A stretch of DNA of 64,000 nt from Colocasia esculenta. Its lineage: Eukaryota > Streptophyta > Magnoliopsida > Alismatales > Araceae. Made by a program: the position numbers and the translations under genes. This document shows positions 54,746 to 64,000 of this stretch, in pieces; positions within the stretch are counted from its first letter, which is position 1; the number at the start of each line of letters is the position of its first letter. Under the pieces are notes generated by a model. The model worked only from the letters and a program-made list of their open reading frames with translations, made no database searches and had not been told where the DNA came from. Location of the stretch: positions 68,313,207-68,377,206 of the forward strand of contig CM024766.1 of the NCBI GenBank assembly GCA_014218235.1, given 5' to 3'.

Positions 54746-56221
54746 TGTAATCACGGAATTTGCTCCCCAAAGATGATGATTAAAATAAGGAAAATATGAC
54801 CGTGATCGCCACCAAAGTAGTTGCAAAAAAAATATACAAAAGAACACTTGCTAACTACCTTGGAACAGGGAAAAGAATACAGAAAGTGTACCTGACCCTG
54901 AGAACGCGACGATGGAGCCATCGCGTTCCTTGTACCTTAACGCGCCGGACGACCTATCGCCTTTTCAGGTCGCGACATCCAGCTGGTCGCCTTCTACTTC
55001 AAAGGATGAAGACTGTGGGTTCTTTCTCTTCCTACTCCTCAGCCGGCCAAGGGGCAGGAGCCTCGTGCTGCTACTGTCTTCTAAACCCTGCCAAGAACAT
55101 CAAAACAAAGGAAAACCCATTAGAGAACTCGTTTATGAAGAATCTATCCCAAAAACATGAATAAACATGAGCTAATTGGAGGGAACTCACGTGGGGTGGG
55201 GTTTTAACCCCTTTGGGTGTTTAAAATTGATGTGTGTGGAGTGTGCTAATGCAAGACTATGGAAAAAACAAATCTATGCATGCATGGATGAAGAGAAAAT
55301 TGAAAGGAAAGGGAGAGAGAAAGCATAGGCAGGGAGAAAACGCCCTGGGGGGCACTTCCTGGTCGTCTGGAGACAAAGAGCTCTTCTAAGAAGTTTGAGC
55401 TCTCTGGAAGATGAAGACACCGCCGAAAACTTGCCCTAAACGGTGCTGTATGGAGAGATTTATACCCCGTTATTCCTAAACGGGCTGGGAGGAGAATAAT
55501 AGGCAAGAGTCCGAGTTTGGGCGAGTATGCTCGTGCAAGGGCAATTGGATTTCGGAAAGGAAGCATTAAAGAAGATCTCCTCAAAATTTGGCAAGATTTG
55601 GACATTTCTAGGTCAAATAAAACTCGGATTATTCATTAATAGCAACTGTCCAAGTCATGTTCGGAAAGGGTACGTTGCATGGAAACCAGAACGCGGCGGG
55701 TTCATGGTCGCTACCAGATAGCGACGCCTCGATACGTCACCTTCCTTACAAGGAAAGCTTTTGAAGTATTTTTTTTGCAATTTTTCAAGGTAATAAAAAA
55801 ATGCTAATTAAGAATGCGACATATCGAGGCGTCGCCTTCTGAAGGAGATCGATTTTAACATGAAGCAAATCGTTACAGGGCCAGATAGCGACAACAAAGC
55901 CGTCGTCTTTATGAACAAGAACACGACAGAAAACTTGTCGCCTTCAAGATCTTTCAGCATACGGCCATGCAAAGTACCCTATCTCCTTGCACGGGTACCT
56001 GGTTGGCATACAGCTCGAAGCGTTGGACTCCTAACCCAAAGAGCTACAAGACAATGATGAAGAGTGGTTGAATTGACCTGGAAGAACCCACCAGGGCGAT
56101 GAACTAATAGAAAGATATCATGATCGGAGAAAGCCAACTTGACGATGATGAACCAACATGGGGCGTCAATGATGTGACAAGGAATTTGGCTCGACTTATG
56201 GGTCAGAAATGGGTGTCTACA
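54746..56221 (-). repeat. TatB 5' LTR
   Basis: Minus strand TGTAGACACCC at 56221 to GTGATTACA at 54746; TATA box on the minus strand near plus 55459-55466. Closely similar to the 3' LTR along its length. Confidence 0.92.
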
Positions 56222-56226
56222 CCTGC
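56222..56226. repeat. TatB target-site duplication, right copy (CCTGC)
   Basis: Identical to 36623-36627. Confidence 0.9.
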
Positions 56227-57132
56227 GTCTCCCTCCGTTGTTGTTGCCCTTTTTCATGCACTTATGTTCTTTTTTTTTGTCTTGATTTATTTAGAAACGT
56301 TCTTTTTTTTAAATTTCTACAACTTCTTCTTCTTTTCCTTTAGCTAAATCTCACTCGTTTTCAAGATATTTCTTATTTTTCAAAGTTATGTTCTTCCCAT
56401 TTTTACTATTCACCCGCGCACAACCCCCCATGTTTTCACCTTCTTCTGCATATTTTCTCCCTCTGCTCTCTTCACCAAAGTTCTTCCTATCTTCATGATC
56501 TTCAACGTTTTCTTCTTCCTTGTCTCCTAATTCTTCTCCCTTTGAAAGTTATTTCAGTTCTCCTTTAGCTCTATTTTTATTTTGTTTTTCACTGCTCTTC
56601 TATCTTTCCCTCCTCTCATCTCTCTTTGGTGGAGGTTCTCTTGTTCAATGCTCTCAAAAAGGCTTTCATTTCCAAGGCGGGGTGATCTTCCAAGGCTCGA
56701 CACAATGTGGATGGCAACATTTCTCCATCATCTTGGCTCTTATTGCTTCCCTTATCTTCTTATTTTCAAGTTGTAATTTTCATTTTCATAGAATTGTACT
56801 TGCCACTTTCTTAGTAATAAAGTTCATATTTTGGAAATTGTGTTCTTCTCTTTCTATCTCCTTCTAATTTCTCTTCTTTGACCCTCTCATATTCTTTAGA
56901 TAGGTTTATTTTCATGCAATTTTCCTTTTCATTAGTTTAATCTCAATCAAAATTCGGATCTTTCAAATATAAGAATTTTCCATCTCATGCTTAATTGAAA
57001 ATAATTCTTCTCTGTGGGATCGACCCGTATTCATCACTCTACTTTATTTAAAATTCTTTTTGTGAGTGAGTGCGGTATGTATTTTGAAATTGTATGCATG
57101 TCATTTTTAACGACGAGTGCTTATGCACATCA
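56227..57132 (+). repeat. Athila 3' LTR, right part
   Basis: Continues the LTR begun at 36095. CT-rich (TTCTTCTTC, CTTCCTC) like the left part, contains GTGGGATCGACCC (about 57017) and ends TGCACATCA at 57132 before Sirevirus LTR sequence. Confidence 0.75.
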
Positions 57133-57452
57133 GCTAACATGAAGTTCAACATGTGTCGACTTGACATTGACTAGTGTCGACTCAAGTGGTTCTTTTCTCT
57201 TCAACGCTTACTGGAAAGATAGCATGTGTCGACTTGACCTTTGGCTAGTGTCGACTCAAGTGGTTCACTACACACTAGTAAGTCATTGACTGAGCCATGT
57301 GTGTCGACCTTCAGAGCAATGTGTGTCGACACATAAATGTTCTTTTGACTTTGTGATTTTTCCTATCATGAGTAAACATGTGTTAGAGGATTCTTAGACA
57401 TTTATCATAGTTACACTTGGTTCGTGACATCATCAAAACAAGGGACACAACA
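57133..57452 (-). repeat. Sirevirus 3' LTR, truncated by Athila insertion
   Basis: Minus strand begins TGTTGTGTCCC at 57452 after a polypurine tract. It holds at least six GTGTCGAC motifs in two paired units (GTGTCGACTTGAC...TAGTGTCGACTCAAG, twice). Cut at 57132 by the Athila LTR end. Confidence 0.75.
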
Positions 57453-57466
57453 ATCTCCCCCTTTTT
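57453..57466 (-). promoter_or_regulatory. Sirevirus polypurine tract
   Basis: Minus strand CAAAAAGGGGGAGAT before the LTR start TGTTG, preceded by GTTGTCATCAT. This is the arrangement usual for Sirevirus elements. Confidence 0.8.
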
Positions 57467-57742
57467 GATGATGACAACTATGATTCATAGAAGTTTTGAC
57501 TGTGACTTTATTTATCACATGTATTCATCACACAAGTACATAAGTCATCACACGCGAACACAAGCAATCCACACATGATAATTGTTCAACATAGATGATT
57601 TCATTTCATGAAGATTTTTACAATATGAGGCATAGAGGTATAGAGGCACATAGATGACTATCACATATAGTCATGCAATAGACAAAAGAGTCTTTCTATG
57701 AATCTATGAAAATATCTCCCCCTTTGACATTATAAAAAAAAA

Positions 57743-60028
57743 TGATCACTGCTGAGGTGAAGCAGGAGGTGGAGGTGCATGGACAGTGAGCCTCTGTTCA
57801 ATTCTTGCAAGTCTTGTTTCCAGATCTTCGTAGTTCTCTCTCAGGTAGATCTGAACAGTAGTCAGTCTTGTATTCAAAATGTGGGACATTTCTTTCAGAT
57901 TGGTACATACAAGAACAGAGATCTGATCCACACCATGAGGCATGGGAGGTGCAGCAGTAGAAGAAGTAGCATGGGTACTGTCAGCTGTCTCTGTATCGCC
58001 CTGAAGCTTCTAGACTTGATCAAAGTTTTGTCTCATGGATTGGAGATGGCCAGCCATGGCTATATGATAGTCTCACTAGCCATTTGAGAATAAGACATCT
58101 TTATTGATGGAATATCATCTAGCTTATCAGAGCCTTTAGACAACATCTCCTTAATCAGCTGTAGCTTATCAAATATTTGTGCCTGAGTGTATGCTGCATG
58201 ATTGAATACTTGTCAATCTTTTCAATAAGCTTATTGGATCTGAAAGCTGCAAACCTTGCAGTCTATATTTGCTTGTCAATGTTCTCACTTAGCTATTTTT
58301 CAATAACTTCCATTCTGCTCTCAAACCTCAGTGACTGTTCTTCAACCTTAGCATTGAGCTAGCCAACATTGTCATGAATGGATGAAAATTGCTCCTAAAT
58401 TAGCTGCAAAAACTGTGAAGGAATGACAAACTCATTGGCTGATGTGGATGGTGGAGCATATTGAAAAGTAGATGCATCTTGTTGAGTGAGAGTAGCTGGT
58501 TGATCTTTAGGTGCATCCACACCCAGGTCATCAAATCTAGGAAGATGGCTGAAAGATCTGGGTGCATAGGATGGTGTGGGTGATGAATTATCCTCTGCCA
58601 TCTGATGGATCTGGTTACCAGAGTCTTCTCCTTACTGTTCAGTATGGGACTGACCTTCATGCTGTTCATGATGTGGTTGTTCCACAGTAATTTCTTCAGA
58701 TATATTTACTTGAGAGGGAGCTTGTCCTCTCACCAACTGGACTCCTTCCAGTTTGAATTTCATGAATTTGATTATATGAGTCAGGCAGTAGATATTGTAT
58801 CTTGGTATAGTTTTAGATTTGACTTTACCAAGAGTAATCTTGACTTTAAGAAAGAAACTAGATAAGTGGGCTGCATATGCAAGACTTCTTCTGAGCTCTC
58901 GTCTGGTTGACTCATGAAGAAACTGGCAAAAGACAGTTGCTAAATTTACTTTTTCCCTAGTGAGTAGACAGTAAAGCAAGCATCTCTAAAGTTCTGTCAC
59001 TCTATGTCTGCCTCCACCTTGAGGTGTCAAGATAGTGGTGCAAATATGATAAAGTACTCTATTCAAAGGAGAAAATTTATTTGCATTTATGCTAGACACC
59101 CTAGTCTGTACAACATTCTCCTTATCATGATCAAGCCCAGTCATGAGAGAGTATGCTTCATGCAAGCGGAAATTGAATTCATGAGGATTATGACCATCAT
59201 TCGGAATATTCAAAGCTTCACTCACAAAATATGTGGTCAGAGTTATGGGAATCCCTTGAATAGTGGTTTCCAAAGTGTGTTCTTTACTAAGCAGATTTTT
59301 GTAAAATTCTTGAACTAGGATTGGATAGAAGGTTCTATAATCACTAATGAAACTTGTCCAACCCTGAAAATCAATCATCTCAAATAGTTCTGGAAAAACA
59401 TTTCGCATACCTTTTTCATGAATGTCCACAGTTCTTGGATTCAAAATCTGTCTATTTTCAGTTGATTTGTGACTACTTCCTGTGCCTGACTGCTTTCTGT
59501 ATCTATATCTGTTGCCTCATTCTTAGATCCTGAGGGTTGCTCAATGCTGTGTGATTTAGAATCACTGCCATTTGCTCTGCTAGAGATATTCCCAATTTCT
59601 GTCTAAACCCTTTGAGAATCTTGATTTTCAAAAGCATTTGAATCATCTGTATTACTGTGATTGGACTTCTTAGAAGTGGAATCTTGTTGATCAGATGTGC
59701 CTTGACTCTCAAATGATTGATTTGAACTTTGAGCATTAGGGTTTTCTTTCTCAATGTGTACGACTTGAGATGATTGATCATCTTCTTCCTCGCCGGAACT
59801 GCCCAAATCAACAAACTCGCTCTTCTTCTTGCCCTTTGATAAGGTTTTCACCTTAGCCGATCTGGGATGTGTGAATCTTCGGCTGGAGAAGGAGGGAACT
59901 GTAGGCTGCTTCTTCTGCTGTGCAACACTCTTTCCGCTATCATTCCTTACCTTGGTACGATGTTTAGAAGAGACTGGTTCAACATCCTTCCGCTTGCCAC
60001 CCCGACGAGCAGACAACTTTGACACCAT
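57743..60028 (-). pseudogene. Sirevirus env-like gene
   Basis: Large minus-strand gene between pol and the 3' LTR, ATG at 60028 (MVSKLSARRGGKRK), stop after PPPPASPQQ at 57743. N-terminal part is basic, then acidic and Ser-rich (SGEEEDDQSSQ). The middle (59444-58640) has VFPELFEMIDFQGW, YPILVQEFYKNLLSKE, GIPITLTTYFVSEALNIPND, PLNRVLYHICTTILTP and FCQFLHESTRRELRRSLAYA, which fits the putative plant transposon-protein domain seen in such env-like frames. The C-terminus is heptad-like (NLKEMSHILNTRLTTVQIYL, ETRLARIEQRL). Lesions: stop near 59605, frameshift near 59447, further stops in 58000-58650. Called env-like by position only; no signal peptide or membrane segment was seen, so membrane function is not supported. 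Confidence 0.7.
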
Positions 60029-61692
60029 GATAGAGTTGAGGGAGAAGAGAATTTTTCACTGAAGCAGAAGGAAGGTTGTTGTAGACACAAGTGAGAACGA
60101 AGAAGAAGGTGTGGTTTGTTTCAAATGAGCATGAACATGCATACGTGTTGAGACTATTTGGGAAAAAGGATCATTACATGTCAACCTTCCCTAGACGGTG
60201 CAGTGGTCACGCAGAACAGTAAAGTGTAACTGATTCCACTAAAAAAAATTACAAGTTGCGTCGACACTGAGACAAGATGTGTCGACTCAAGTAAGAAGGA
60301 TTCAGATGAATGAGGATAAGAGCAATTAACCATGACTAGATTTGAACTTTTGGGGATCTTTGAGGAAGTTAATGAAGTTATGCTCATCCCTCACTTTATG
60401 CGCCTCTTAGTGAAATAAATGGTTTGAAAGTTATAAGCTTTAGTTCAACCAATTAAAAGAAACTGAAGGACTAAGAGGCATAAGTAACAAAATTAAAAAC
60501 ACTTCTTCAAAGTGAAATTGCAGTTTTTTTAAATCTTACTCAACACATGTAAAAGGAGACCCTGATGGAATATTAAAAAATAATCCATGAAGTATTGAAA
60601 TAAAACTATCTTGAGAATATTTTAGTGACTTGAATTTTGATTTTGAAAGATTATTTTACTTCTTGACAATTAGATGAACATTCAGATGTACCCTTTCTTT
60701 CTCATGCAAGAGCTCATGCTTTTTACACATCGGAGCTCCTAATTACTCAAGTGAGGTAATCATCTTGTCACAAGGGTTGTGTGCGACTTTTCATGTGTGG
60801 ATACATGTTGGTTAGACACAAGAATCCCAATTACTCAGTAAGCACAAAAGGATTTTTTTGTTTTTATCAACCCTGAACAAAATTAACTATCTCTTCATGA
60901 TATACATTAAATTCAACTGATTTTCTCAGAATATGTAGTTTCTTAGAGACTAGTCATTGTTCTGCCACAACAGTGTTATATGAGAATATTCTTGAACACC
61001 TTTTAAACTCAAAAAAAGTTTGAGAACAATACATCTCAGATGATTTTAAGTATTCAACCAGAGAAACCAGAATATACAAAAATTTTAGAAGTGAATAAGA
61101 TGCAACTTTTCACCTGGTACAAGGTTTTTACAGACTTTTATTTAACCTCTTTTAAGTGTTTTCAGTAAATTTCAAGGTTAAACTCAATAGTTTATAAATG
61201 ACAAACCATTTCCTTCACTTTCAGAGATAATGGAGATTAGAGGATAAGGATTTAACTCCCCCTAAAGAATTACCCAATAACAAAAATCATCACAGTTGAA
61301 TACACCCGTCAGAGAATGAATCCGTTGAAAGAGAAAGGAGGATGATCAAGGAATGAGTGAATGATAGGAATTCAGATGACTCTGAGAATGTGTCGACTCG
61401 GCCAAAAAACAATTCTTCCTCCTCAGAAAGCAAACACTGTAGAAACAACTCATCTTTCTTAGACTGCCCAACTTTTCTGATAGCACTGAATCAATTTTAC
61501 TCCCTTTTTCAGACAGTGTTATTTCTCCAAAAAAAAAGGGGTTCATGAAACTCAAGCAATTCAAGATAAACCTCCCCCTCACTAAGTGCACCAAAAATGA
61601 TGTGAAATGATCAAGCAACAAGCAATGTCAAGCCATCTAACATGAAATTAATCAAGTAGACATTTGCAAGAAATTTATTAGACAATCATTCA
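60029..61692. other. Sirevirus noncoding region between pol and env-like gene
   Basis: AT-rich, no domain found. GTGTCGACTC motifs at about 60260-60290 and 61390. Small open frames lack recognisable content. Confidence 0.6.
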
Positions 61693-63326
61693 TCAATCAA
61701 TCAAGCAAAGTCCAAGTTCTCTTCTTAAAGATGTAAATCTCTCATTACACAATGGTTTTGTGAAGATATCAACAATCTGCTTAGATGTTTCAATGAAATG
61801 CAGTTCAAATGAATTCTTGCTGACTTCATCTCTTAAAAATTGATGTCTGATTTCTATGTGCTTAGTCCTGGAGTGCTGAATTGGATTTTTTTGCCACGTT
61901 TATTGCACTAGTGTTATCACACATTATTGGGACACATCCAAGATCTACTTGGTAGTCTTGGAGTTGATGTTTAATCCATAACACTTGAGTGCCACAACTT
62001 CTTGCAACTACATATTTTGCTTCTGCAATAGAGAGGGCAACCGAGTGTTGTTTCTTGGAAGCCCAAGAAACTAAACATCCTCCCAAAAATTGGCAATAGC
62101 CACTAGTACTCTTTCTATCCAATTTACAGCCATCATAATCCGCATCTGAATAAGAGATCAACTTATACTCACAAGATGCTAGATATCATAATCCAAAATC
62201 ATGAGTTCCTGCAAGATATCTAAAGATTCTTTTTGCAGCACTCATGTGAACTAGGCTGAAATCTAGCACACATGCACACATATAATTGTATATCAGGTCT
62301 AGAAGCGATAAGATAGAGCAGGGATCCGATCATATCTCTGTAGGTTTTTGCATCTACCAAGTTACCTTTCAGATCGACATCTAGACTTGATGTTGTGCCT
62401 ATTGAGGTTGCCATGGTTTTAATGTTTTCCATTTTGTATTTCTTCAGTGACTCTTGAATGTATTTGGACTAATTGATGAAAGTTCCTTCTTTAGTTTGAA
62501 TTACCTGCAATCCAAAAAAATATTTCAGTTCTCCCATTAAGCTCATTTCAAACTCACTTGTCATTAAATCAACAAACTCCTTACACAGAGAAGATTTTGT
62601 TGATCCAAATATAATGTCATCGACATAAATTTGGACAACAAAATTATCATTTTCCTGCACTTTAGTAAAGAGGGTTTGATCTACTGTACCTCTAAAATAG
62701 CCTTTATCTGTAAGGAATGAGCTTAACCTATCATACTAAGCCCTGAGAGCCTGATTTAATCCGTAATGTATCTTATCAAGCTTGAACACATGGTTAGGAA
62801 AGTCTAAGCATTCAAAACCAAGAGGTTGTTCTACAAAAACTTTCTCTTTTATTAAACCATTTAAGAAGGCACTCTTTACATCCATTTGTTGAAGTTTGAT
62901 GCAGTGAGCACATGCAAAAGAGAGCAAGATTTTGATAGCTTCTAGCCTAGCTACAGAAGCAAAAGATTCTTCGAAGTCTATTCTAAATTCCTGATTATAA
63001 CCATTTGCAATTAGCCTAGCTTTATTTCTTATTACCTTACCTTCACTTGTTTTATTTCTGAAAACCCATTTAGTTCCAATGACACTCTGTGAGGAAGGTT
63101 TTGGAACTAAATGCTACACTTTATTTCTCTCAAATTGATTTAGCTCTTCTTGCATAGCATTTATCCAAGAAGCATCTTTTAGACCATCTTCAATGTTTTT
63201 GCGTTCAATCTGTGAAACAAGAGTCATTTGATCTAATTCATGAGTAAGCATGAATTGAGATCTTGTTCTGGATGTATCAAGCAAGTTACCAATAATGCTT
63301 TCTTGAGGATGATCTCTGAGCATTAT
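61693..63326 (-). pseudogene. Sirevirus reverse transcriptase and RNase H (Ty1/copia)
   Basis: Minus strand, 5' part cut off at 63326 by another LTR. Order: HPQESIIGNLLDTSRTRSQ, DASWINAMQEELNQFERNKV (then a stop), VIGTKWVFRNKTSE, QQMDVKSAFLNGLIKEKVFV, catalytic VQIYVDDIIFGSTKSSLC, LKYFFGLQVIQTKEGTFI, YRDMIGSLLYLIASRPDI, RNase H with SYSDADYDGCKLDRKSTSGY, SIAEAKYVVARSC, MCDNTSAINVAKK, then after a frameshift KHIEIRHQFLRDEV and VDIFTKPLCNERF, ending at TGA 61693-61695. At least five stops and two frameshifts. The domain wording is that of the Sirevirus/Maximus lineage. It copies element RNA when intact; here inactive. Confidence 0.85.
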
Positions 63327-64000
63327 TGTCACGTCCCAATAAATAACTATTTGTTGAAAAATGATAAAAATTCGATATATGAAGTAGAACATAGGTTATA
63401 TAAACATCTGTCTTTATTACCGCGGAATTACAAAACTCTCCTTATATAAGTCCACAGAAGAGTGGGGAAAAGGAAATATAATATTTACATCTATAACTAT
63501 TGTTCTCAAAAGATACTCTAAAAGATCCCAAAGTATGGTTGACACGCTCAGCACACGCCCCTAAGTGTTTGGCTCTTCCTGTTCACCTAAAAGAGAGTAA
63601 GATTTAATGAGCAATTGTGCCCAGTAGGATTCACATATCTTACTAGAAAAAATATGGTGACAATAGAATTAGACAACGCACTTGATTGGTGACAGTGCCA
63701 GATATCAAGGATGATGACAAGCTCATACAAGCATATGACAAGTATGATAAAAGAGTACTGAACTAAAACTTGTGCTAGAAGAAAAACATTACATAAGGCA
63801 CATTTTGGCTCAAGTAGATAGTACATATTCAACTTATAGCTTAACAAAATGATGATCAATGAAGCATATATGATGTAATGCCAAACATTCAGTAGATCCA
63901 CTATCGTTCCGTACAGCCAGTAAACGAATTGGGTGCTCCTCCCAGGACTGGATCAGCCCCATTTGCACATGCATTTATTTTAAATGAGTCCAAAGACTCA
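63327..64000 (+). repeat. Start of another LTR or LTR-like repeat, truncated by window end
   Basis: TGTCACGTCCC at 63327 breaks the Sirevirus RT frame and has the form of a plant LTR terminus. A TATA box (TATATAAG) lies near 63443. No coding sequence follows before the window ends. Orientation is uncertain because both ends of such LTRs can read TGTCACG inward. Confidence 0.5.

Larger units (their letters stand above)
36628..56221 (-). mobile_element. TatB: complete Tat/Ogre-like LTR retrotransposon
   Basis: A 19.6-kb Ty3/gypsy element on the minus strand with two similar LTRs (1475 and 1476 bp) and a perfect 5-bp target duplication CCTGC. Minus-strand order: 5' LTR, primer site, leader, gag, protease with G-patch, RT, two RNase H domains, integrase. 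Then come a T-rich tandem repeat, two plus-strand genes (PMD-like and DUF7745-like), a polypurine tract and the 3' LTR. All genes carry lesions, so it is inactive now, but the structure is whole. It lies inside the Athila 3' LTR and is therefore younger than the Athila. Confidence 0.92.

Noticed and set aside
1..64000. Host housekeeping genes, tRNA or rRNA genes
   Set aside because: None recognised on reading both strands; every long conserved frame belongs to a transposable element or its cargo.

Overview
This window looks like nuclear, repeat-rich (probably heterochromatic) DNA of a flowering plant. The evidence is a dense nest of plant-type LTR retrotransposons (Tat/Ogre-like, Athila, Tekay-like chromovirus and Sirevirus lineages), remnants of plant DNA transposons (hAT-like, CACTA-like), and intron-bearing genes with plant-only domains (DUF7745-like and plant mobile domain, PMD). 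I see no ordinary host housekeeping gene, no rRNA or tRNA gene and no CRISPR array. The species cannot be told from the sequence.

Layout. 1-2000: 3' end of a decayed Tekay-type Ty3/gypsy element. 2000-3490: unassigned. 3489-3848: fragment of a Tat-type gag. 3866-8160: decayed Sirevirus (Ty1/copia) on the minus strand, with LTR, polypurine tract and gag but most of pol deleted. 8152-10331: segment bounded by inverted arms, holding another Tat gag fragment and a CACTA-like terminus. 11644-13019: non-autonomous hAT-like element with an 8-bp target duplication. 13455-15960: second CACTA-like terminus and weak gene-like pieces. 15960-16900: Sirevirus LTR on the plus strand. 16903-57132: an Athila-type element (integrase, tail, 3' LTR) split by two large Tat/Ogre-like insertions. 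TatA (18449-35679, duplication AGGTT) lies in the Athila internal region. TatB (36628-56221, duplication CCTGC) lies in the Athila 3' LTR. 57133-63326: second Sirevirus on the minus strand with RT, RNase H and an env-like gene; the Athila sits in its LTR. 63327-64000: start of another LTR.

The most interesting part is the pair TatA/TatB. Each encodes gag-protease-RT-RNase H-integrase on the minus strand. Between integrase and the 3' LTR, each also carries the same two extra genes on the opposite (plus) strand: a DUF7745-like gene, then a PMD-like gene with a coiled-coil tail. Both genes have introns, with exon phases and several exon lengths conserved between the two elements. Each element also has its own family of short palindromes (ACGTCCA-type in TatA, GCGAC...GTCGC-type in TatB) at matching noncoding places, and both share a stem-loop just beyond the PMD gene. 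TatA has lost gag; in its place is an inverted copy of its own 3' end, making a near-palindromic pair of LTRs.

Nearly every coding region carries stops or frameshifts, so these are mostly fossils. Many stops fit C-to-T decay at CG and CAG/CTG sites. TatB, with two well matched LTRs and a perfect target duplication, looks like the youngest complete insertion.
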